Of a stretch of 64,000 nucleotides of DNA, positions 52,203 to 64,000 are shown in pieces (position 1 is the first letter of the stretch; every line of letters starts with the position of its first letter). The DNA comes from Syngnathus acus (lineage: Eukaryota; Chordata; Actinopteri; Syngnathiformes; Syngnathidae). The stretch spans positions 3,038,001 through 3,102,000 of the forward strand of contig NC_051099.1 in the NCBI RefSeq assembly GCF_901709675.1, given 5' to 3'. Below the pieces are notes generated by a model. That model saw nothing but the letters and a program-made list of their open reading frames with translations, was not told the DNA's origin and did not search any database. Both the position numbers and the translations under genes were made by a program.

Positions 52203-52843
52203 AACATTTCTTCCCCCCCATCCCCAACCATTTAAACAACTCCATGCTGTCCGTCAGCCACTCTGCAGACAGGACTCCCTCAGGAGGTCCTTGCTCTGAC
52301 TTTTTGTTCCTAAATGAAGGAGAAGATGGTGCTGTGTTGACCATATTATGGGAGGTATTTGTTTAGCTGTTCTGCGACAGATGCTTGTATGTACATTTCA
52401 TCTGGATGTTTCATTTTTCACGGAATTCAAAGAAGTGACAATTTTTGTTACATAAGCATTCATTTTGTGTGCCGGGCTGTTGCACCCATGCCAAATAAGG
52501 CAAGTTTAGTAAGTGTTTGAACTTAACTGTTTGTTTCATGTCTGTGCATGTTGTAATTTTGCTATCATTCTGCACAACACTATTAGAATTAAATATATTT
52601 AACATGTTTACTGGAAATTGTTTGGGGTTTTTCCTTACAATTAATTAACAAATCAGAATTTCGTATAAAGAACTCTAACTGATTGCTTATGCTTACTGAG
52701 TGGAAATGCAGTGATTTTATTTTTTTTCTCCATTGTCGTCGCTGCATTTACTCGCCAAGCCTTTAGATGGCAGTACAACAACGTGTTTCGCCAACTCAAC
52801 ACATTAAAACCAACGAACAAAAAATACCGGAAGATAAACCAAA
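52203..52843 (+). other. dynll2 3' UTR and heatr6 promoter region
   Basis: Noncoding. A variant signal ATTAAA near 52589 may end dynll2. Sequence before 52844 should contain the heatr6 core promoter. Confidence 0.45.
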
Positions 52844-58282
<5,439 letters not shown>

Positions 58283-58742
58283 AGAACTCACAAAATGGAC
58301 ACCCACGTGCCTTAACAGCAGCATTTCATCATACGCTATGAACAGAATGCCTTCTATTTTTTTTTTTAAATGTAATTTCAATTGAAAACTCATGTCACCG
58401 AAACCATTTGACGTTTGAAGCACTTTCTCATTTTTCTTTATTATTCAGTTATTCACTGTATATGTTCCACAATGTAAGCAATAATGCAATCAGACTAATG
58501 AAATAAAGAATAACTGCATCAGACTTTAAGAAGAGAAAAGCTTGAGACCGCTTATTTTACTCAAAGAACATAGATTAACAAACACGATATATAGTGTGAT
58601 ATAACTTAGTGAGTATAACCTCCAATCCAGTTTTGGCAGTAATGAACCAGTAAACTGTGTGGCCGACCTTCAATACCACAGAAGAAGAGGAGGCGGAAGC
58701 ACGCATATGAACCGCGCATGCGCACTCGGACTACAAACGAAG
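58283..58742 (+). other. heatr6 3' UTR and ddx52 promoter
   Basis: Noncoding. AATAAA at 58502-58507 is the likely heatr6 poly(A) signal, leaving only about 230 bp to the ddx52 start. Confidence 0.55.
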
Positions 58743-61700
58743 ATGGACTCCTACGAGTTGTTTCGGAAACTCGGAGCTGGGGCTAAATTCGACCTGAAAA
58801 GGTTCGGTCAAGACGCTTCTCGCTTTAAGGTACGCCTACTGTGTATATGTGATGACTTGTTGGACGAAAAAAAAAAAAAATCGTGGACGAACAGAGCTAC
58901 TAATCGTTCCATTTGTGGCTACTCGTGTCAACGCGGTGTGATCATCATCCACAGTTCTCGTTTGTAATAATGGTTTACGAATGGTATAATGTCACAATTG
59001 ACTCAGTGTAACACCCAATTTTTATTTTTTATTAAGATTGCCAGGTCGCATGCGGGAGACGCGTCGCTCGAGCGGCTCTCTGCGATCAATTACTTTGGCG
59101 CAGACATGACGAGTGGAGTGAAGAGTACAGACAAGGATCGAGCAGAGGAGGATGAAGAGGATGAGAAGTCAGATGAGAGCGACGCGGGGGCCAAAAAAAG
59201 AAAGCGACAAGATGAAGAGACTACGGCGAAGAAGAAAAAGATGAACAAAAAGACAAAAGGTAACATTTGCTTTTAGTGTCTTCCAGAACCACTTACAGTA
59301 AGTACAATGTGTTTATAGGTTATGTTGACAAATAAAACTCCATAATATTGTACTAATAAATAGGTAAGTGGGGTCACTCAAAAGTCTTATCACTGTACTT
59401 TTTTAAAAAAAAAAAATGTTTTTAATGGTTATTGTCAATGTTTTCCAGGTAATGTCAATGGAGAGAACAACTCAAAGCAAGACGGGATCACCTGGACGTC
59501 CTCACTGGAAGGGAAGATCCGGAACCTTCCAGGCGATGGGAAGGAGAAGTCATTGCTGAAAAGGCAGAAGCAGCTTCATCGGGAGAAGGTCCGATTCTTT
59601 AATTGATGGATAAGCAAAACAGCCTTATAGTGTGTATGTATAATCTATTATCCAATGTTTTGTGGTTCAGGTGAACCGTCTGCGTTCTCGTCACCGCATC
59701 AACGTACACGGCAGTGACACGCCGGACCCCGTGTGCACTTTTGAAGAGCTCCAGTCCGAGTACCAGCTCAACCCGCAGTTCCTTCAGAACATGCGCGACG
59801 CCGGCCTCAGCGTGCCCACGCCAATTCAGATGCAGGCCATCCCGCTCATGATGCATGTGAGTAGCAACTCACACACGTGTGCACCATGTGTTTTGAGTGA
59901 GGTCTGTGACATCACGACGGTGCTTCCATCAGGGTCGCGAGCTCCTGGCCTGCGCTCCGACTGGATCGGGCAAGACTCTAGCCTTCTGCCTCCCGCTGCT
60001 CGCTCACCTCAAGCAGCCCGCCAAGCTCGGCTTCAGGGCCATCATCATCTCCCCCACACGGGAACTCGCCAGCCAGGTATCTTGGCAGAATCATCTTCAT
60101 CACATCTATCAATAAATACCATAGTACCAAAATGTCTAAAAAGCAACAAAAAAAATGTGTCAGACCCACAGAGAGATGCTGCGCCTGTCTGATGGTGCCG
60201 GCTTCCGGATCCACATCTTAAACAAAGCGGCGGTGGCGACCAACAAATTCGGACCTCGGTCCAACAAAAAATTCGGTAATGTACTGAAAGGCAAAAAAAG
60301 CAGGAACGTGCAAAGTCGATTTTCTCACGCACTCGTGTTTCGCCCTGCACAGACGTCCTCATCAGTACCCCCAATCGACTCGTCTTCCTGCTCAAGCAGG
60401 AACCCCCTGGCATCGACCTCAGCAGGTAATGTGTAGCCTCTCACCGGGAGCCTTTTTTTTTTTGAGCTATTTTTTTTTTCCATCTTTTGATTCTTTTTCT
60501 TTTAAACGGCTTGTATTGTTTATGTGTGTGCTTAGCGTGGAGTGGTTGGTAGTGGACGAGTCGGACAAGCTGTTTGAGGACGGCAAGACGGGCTTTAGGG
60601 AGCAGCTGGCCGCCATTTTCCTGGCGTGCTCCAACGCTAAGGTGCGCCGGGCGTTCTTCAGCGCCACCTGCACGCAGGAGGTGGAACAATGGTGCCGTCT
60701 CAACCTGGATAATCTCGTCTCTGTCAACATCGGACACAGGTTAGGTTGCACAACTTTGAAAAAGAATAATCCTGTCTGACACAAAATGCGTTGTAATTGA
60801 AAATGGATGAATGTTACTTAGGAACACGGCGGTGAATTCCGTGGAACAGGAGTTGCTCTTTGTCGGCACAGAGAATGGCAAGCTGGTGGCCGTGCGTGAC
60901 ATCATCAAGAAGGTTTGAGCGCCACGTCCTGCCGTCAAAATAATTGTCAAAAACATCAAATCACTGAAGCTCCAACGTTGCGTTTCAGGGCTTCCTGCCT
61001 CCCGTACTGGTGTTCGTACAGTCCATCGAGCGAGCGCGGGAGCTTTTCCACGAGCTCGTCTACGAGGGCATCAACGTGGACGTCATCCATGCCGAGCGCA
61101 CGCAACAGCAGGTATGGTAAAAGCAAACATGTCACCGACATGCCATCATGGCCCTAACCATCCTCACCTTGTAGCGGGACAACGTGGTGGAGAGTTTCCG
61201 CTGCGGAAAGATCTGGGTGCTGATCTGCACGGCGTTGATGGCGCGAGGAATCGACTTCAAAGGCGTCAACCTGGTGCTCAACTACGATTTCCCCTCCAGC
61301 GCCGTCGAATACATTCACAGGATAGGTCAGCCATGCAAGGATTTCAATTCGTCTTATACAAAAGATAAGATGCCTGTAGTGTCAACATATTGCAATGAGA
61401 GTTTGTCTATATTAAGACTTTAAAAAAATCATTTATCTAATCCCTCAAATCCTGTTGCCCTTAGGTCGCACGGGCCGAGCGGGACATCGAGGGAAAGCCA
61501 TCACTTTCTTCACAGAGAACGATAAACCTCTCCTGCGAAAGTACGACTGCCGCAAGATAAATGATGGAAACAAAACTGTCACAGGTTGCTCATCCATAAT
61601 AAATGTCATATTTCACCGCTAGCATCGCAATCGTTATCAAACAGGCCGGCTGTCCGGTACCGGACTACATGGTCGGCTTCAAGAAGATACACAGGTACAA

Positions 61701-62046
61701 ACCATACGCTGATATTTTTTTCTTTGACATGTTCACAGTTTTTGTTGTTTTTGCTTTTGTTTAGCAAATTGAGGAGGAAGCTCGAGAAGAAACCTCCCAG
61801 TAGGACCACCATTTGCACCACGCCACGTTTCCTCATGAAGAAACCGCCCAAAAAAGTACAGAAAAAACAGCAAAGTCAAGGAAAGGCAGAAAAACGTGAG
61901 AAGAAAACGGCAAATTCCTTGAAAAAACAAGTCAGGTGAGACAAACATTTGACTCAGGTTTTTTTTTTTTTGTCCCTAATTTATTTGCATTATCAATGTT
62001 TTGTCATCTGTGCAGAAAAAAGAAGAACAAGCCACAGGAAGAGTAG
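58743..62046 (+). CDS. ddx52: ATP-dependent RNA helicase DDX52 (yeast Rok1 homologue)
   Basis: 627 aa DEAD-box helicase of the nucleolus, required for 18S rRNA processing. Exons: 58743-58829, 59037-59259, 59449-59588, 59671-59856, 59933-60076, 60164-60275, 60353-60425, 60536-60739, 60822-60912, 60989-61111, 61175-61325, 61465-61540, 61623-61694, 61765-61935, 62016-62046. N-terminus [17 protein letters not shown] matches the family. Motifs: Q motif [19 protein letters not shown] (220-227), Ia SPTREL, II DESD (329-332, the family's variant of DEAD), III SAT, IV VLVFVQS, V ARGID, VI HRIGRTGR. The N-terminal linker is acidic then basic; the C-terminal tail is Lys-rich (nucleolar signal). An in-frame Met at 58659 is upstream of the family start and not preferred. 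Confidence 0.96.
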
Positions 62047-62646
62047 AAGATGGAATTTGGAAACATTTTTATTTTATTTGTTCTTTGTACATCTGAATAA
62101 AAAAAAAAAATCATGACCAAGATAACTCATTTCAGTCCCGTTTTTGCTGATTTTGGTGTTATTTGAAAGCTGGCAAAATGAAGAATTTAACACGGGTGAG
62201 GACATCATTTTGTCTTTTCAGCAATAAGAGAACTTCAATTCTGTGTTTTTTGAAAGCTGTGGATAAGTTAGAAAAACAGCGTCGTCACTCATGCAAAATC
62301 GTGGAAAACATTGCCACCTATAGGCGAGGAAACGCAACTGCGTAACCATCCATCCTCATCCCTCTCTTGGTCTCCCTCCGCCCGCCTCCTTTCCAGCCCT
62401 CCCCATCCAATGTTTTGCTCTGCAGTGCTGAGACTTGCTTCATCATCCTGCATCGAAACGCAGGTAAGGCTCCCAAAAATGTTAGATTTGACTGTTGTAA
62501 TAGGAAATTACAGAGGTCTGAGGAAATAAAGAATAACATTTTAAGAAAAATATGTATTAGCAGCGATGTGTCAGTTTTGAGATTATTTTGATGATTTGCC
62601 ATCATAACTTTTTCCTGTTTATTTAGTTGGATGGCTGCTTTCCATC
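62047..62646 (+). promoter_or_regulatory. ddx52 3' UTR and thy1 5' region
   Basis: AATAAA at 62097-62102 is the likely ddx52 poly(A) signal. A probable noncoding thy1 first exon ends at CGCAG/GTAAGG near 62462, and the next acceptor (TTTATTTAG) is near 62627, just before the start codon. Confidence 0.5.
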
Positions 62647-63230
62647 ATGCTCCAGCATCTGTTTGTGATCAGCGTGCTAGGAGGTGAGGGAAATATTAAA
62701 CAGGAGTGTCTGCAACTCTACAAGGTTAAAGTGCCTTTTTTCTTTTTTTGCACCAGTGTTGCTGACACCGGCACGCTGCGACCTTATCACTGTGTGTAAG
62801 GAAGATGACGGTGACCTGCGGGTGGACTGCCTGGTCCAGGCCAAGCCCAATAAGATCAACAGCTATGAGTTCTCCTGGTCATCAGGTTCCAAGCAATCAC
62901 TCATCAACGCCAACGTGTCCGGCCTGGCGGCGGAGGCCGAGTTCAAGCAAGTGAGTCACGTGACGCAGGTGGATCCGCATGGCTACAGGCTGACATTGAG
63001 CGGCTACCAGGACAAGCTGCCACACAACACCACCTATATGTGCAAGATAACCGGGGAGGGAGCCAGCATTAACTTGGAGAGAGGTGAGTACAGGCAGGGA
63101 GGACATTTGGAGTCAAATTTCTTCATCTTTGTCTCCTTCGGTAGATCATCTCATCCCATGCGGTGCTGTCAACGTATTTCTGCAGAGCTCCTGGATTGTC
63201 ACCGTCTTGTGGTGCGTGGGTTACTTGTAG
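62647..63230 (+). CDS. thy1: Thy-1 membrane glycoprotein (CD90)
   Basis: 149 aa GPI-anchored, single Ig V-like surface glycoprotein of neurons, fibroblasts and immune cells. Exons 62647-62683, 62757-63083, 63145-63230. Signal peptide MLQHLFVISVLGVLLTPARC; V-like domain with Cys in DLITVC, LRVDC and TTYMC, plus a late Cys in DHLIPC, giving the two disulphides of Thy-1. N-glycosylation sites NVS and NTT. The last exon ends in the hydrophobic stretch SSWIVTVLWCVGYL with no cytoplasmic tail, as a GPI attachment signal should. The junction AGA G/AT CAT yields ERDHLIP, parallel to the family's LRDKLVKC, which fixes the phase. bud13, the next gene, is also on human 11q23 with THY1. Confidence 0.88.
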
Positions 63231-63730
63231 GGGTACTAGAAGAAATCACTGACTTAAATGTTCAAACTGTGCATAACGTTGCAGAGCTTAAACTGTGTGT
63301 GTGTTTATTTTCCAAATCCAGTGCAGTACAAGTGTTAGTTTGAACCCTGTTACCACACACCTAAAGCATCCATGCAATAATACTGTACAGGCTGCTGCAT
63401 GCGTTTATTGTCGTAGGCAAGAGAGAATCCATACGAATGTAGTTATTTATAGAACTGTTATTTGTGCTACATGGCTGCTTTAGGAGCATGACTTTAGAAG
63501 AATGACATTGTTTGAATTCAAATGAATAAAAACTTGAAAATATCAAAAAGGGACCTGTTTTCATATTTAATATATTTATCGAGTTTTGTGAAATATAAAA
63601 AGTCCATCCTTAAAATGTGAGATTTCAGTGTTAAATATGTTTTATGTATTTAATAATTATAATGACGTTCTCGTAATAGCGCCGTCGCTCGTATGACCCT
63701 CCGCAGTCTCCGTAGTTGTTGCTTTTCAAA
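63231..63730 (+). other. thy1 3' UTR and bud13 promoter
   Basis: AT-rich noncoding sequence. AATAAA at 63525-63530 is the likely thy1 poly(A) signal. CpGs around 63680 precede the bud13 start. Confidence 0.5.
63525..63530 (+). terminator. Candidate poly(A) signal of thy1
   Basis: AATAAA about 295 bp after the thy1 stop codon. Confidence 0.6.
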
Positions 63731-63870
63731 ATGGCTACCTCCGCTGCTAGCATCCAAGGAGCAGAATTATCCAAAGCGGAGTACCTAAAGCGCTATTTGT
63801 CCAACGATGATGACGCCAAGAAATCTAAGGGGAAACTTAAAAAGAAGCGGCATAAAGTTCCAGGGAAAGG
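63731..63870 (+). CDS. bud13: BUD13 homologue, first exon only (cut by window edge)
   Basis: BUD13 is a subunit of the RES (retention and splicing) complex that acts in pre-mRNA splicing. Only 46 codons plus two bases are visible, from ATG in the context CAAAATGGCT to a GTGAGT donor. LSKAEYLKRYLSND followed by a Lys-rich KKKRHKVPGKG matches the family N-terminus. The next exon should begin with one base completing Gly and then the conserved MRIVDDD; I do not find it before 64000, so 63871-64000 is intron. Confidence 0.85.
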
Positions 63871-64000
63871 GTGAGTTTTTACGTCGAGCTGTTACTCTCC
63901 CGATAGGTGTATGTAATTAGCAGCTAGTTGCTACCATACATTAGCTATGCATCACGTCACCCTTTTCTCTATGAATGAGGTATGGAGGTAAGTTTCTAAG

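Noticed and set aside
58659-58742. In-frame upstream Met for ddx52
   Set aside because: DDX52 proteins begin at the [16 protein letters not shown] position; the upstream residues are not family-like.

Overview
This window is nuclear DNA from a vertebrate with a compact genome, most likely a teleost fish. The genes have many exons, canonical GT/AG introns that are often only 80-120 bp, CpG-rich promoters, AATAAA poly(A) signals and simple-sequence repeats. Predicted proteins match vertebrate families over almost their whole length. I rebuilt exon structures by hand from splice sites, reading phase and remembered family sequences. For every complete gene the exon lengths sum to a multiple of three. 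I cannot name the species from sequence alone.

Layout, left to right. 1-5.5 kb: 3' end of synj1 (+). 6.2-7.5 kb: cfap298 (+). 7.8-9.3 kb: haus1 (-), head-to-head with mis18a (+, 9.9-11.8 kb). 15.9-21.3 kb: the kinase gene hunk (-). 22.6-26.5 kb: the SUMO protease gene uspl1 (-), head-to-head with hmgb1 (+, 29.9-31.5 kb). 33.1-36.7 kb: ubl3 (+). 39.1-40.2 kb: an intron-split olfactory receptor (+). 40.35-40.6 kb: coa4 (-). 41.9-42.6 kb: a small Ig-domain membrane protein (-). 44.0-45.1 kb: tpbgl-like LRR protein (-). 47.75-50.7 kb: smyd4 (-), head-to-head with dynll2 (+, 51.7-52.2 kb). 52.8-58.3 kb: heatr6 (+). 58.7-62.0 kb: ddx52 (+). 62.6-63.2 kb: thy1 (+). 63.7 kb to the end: first exon of bud13 (+).

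The genes do not form an operon or a single pathway. They fall into conserved-synteny blocks recognisable from human chromosomes: synj1/cfap298/mis18a/hunk (21q22), uspl1/hmgb1/ubl3 (13q12), coa4/tpbgl (11q13), smyd4/dynll2/heatr6/ddx52 (chromosome 17) and thy1/bud13 (11q23). haus1 (human 18q) is an insertion in the first block. The window is thus a mosaic of ancestral blocks joined by teleost rearrangement or, less likely, by assembly.

I found no CRISPR array, rRNA, tRNA, prokaryotic-type system or intact transposon. The points most worth a second look are two GC-AG introns, an intron inside an olfactory receptor, a cysteine-free Ig V-like protein, a smyd4 stop codon that overlaps its poly(A) signal, repeated EPDW and HPGAPR motifs in the synaptojanin tail, a G15/C15 hairpin in a ubl3 intron, three orphan exon-like segments, an unassigned triple-CCAAT region and one unexplained 146-codon ORF.
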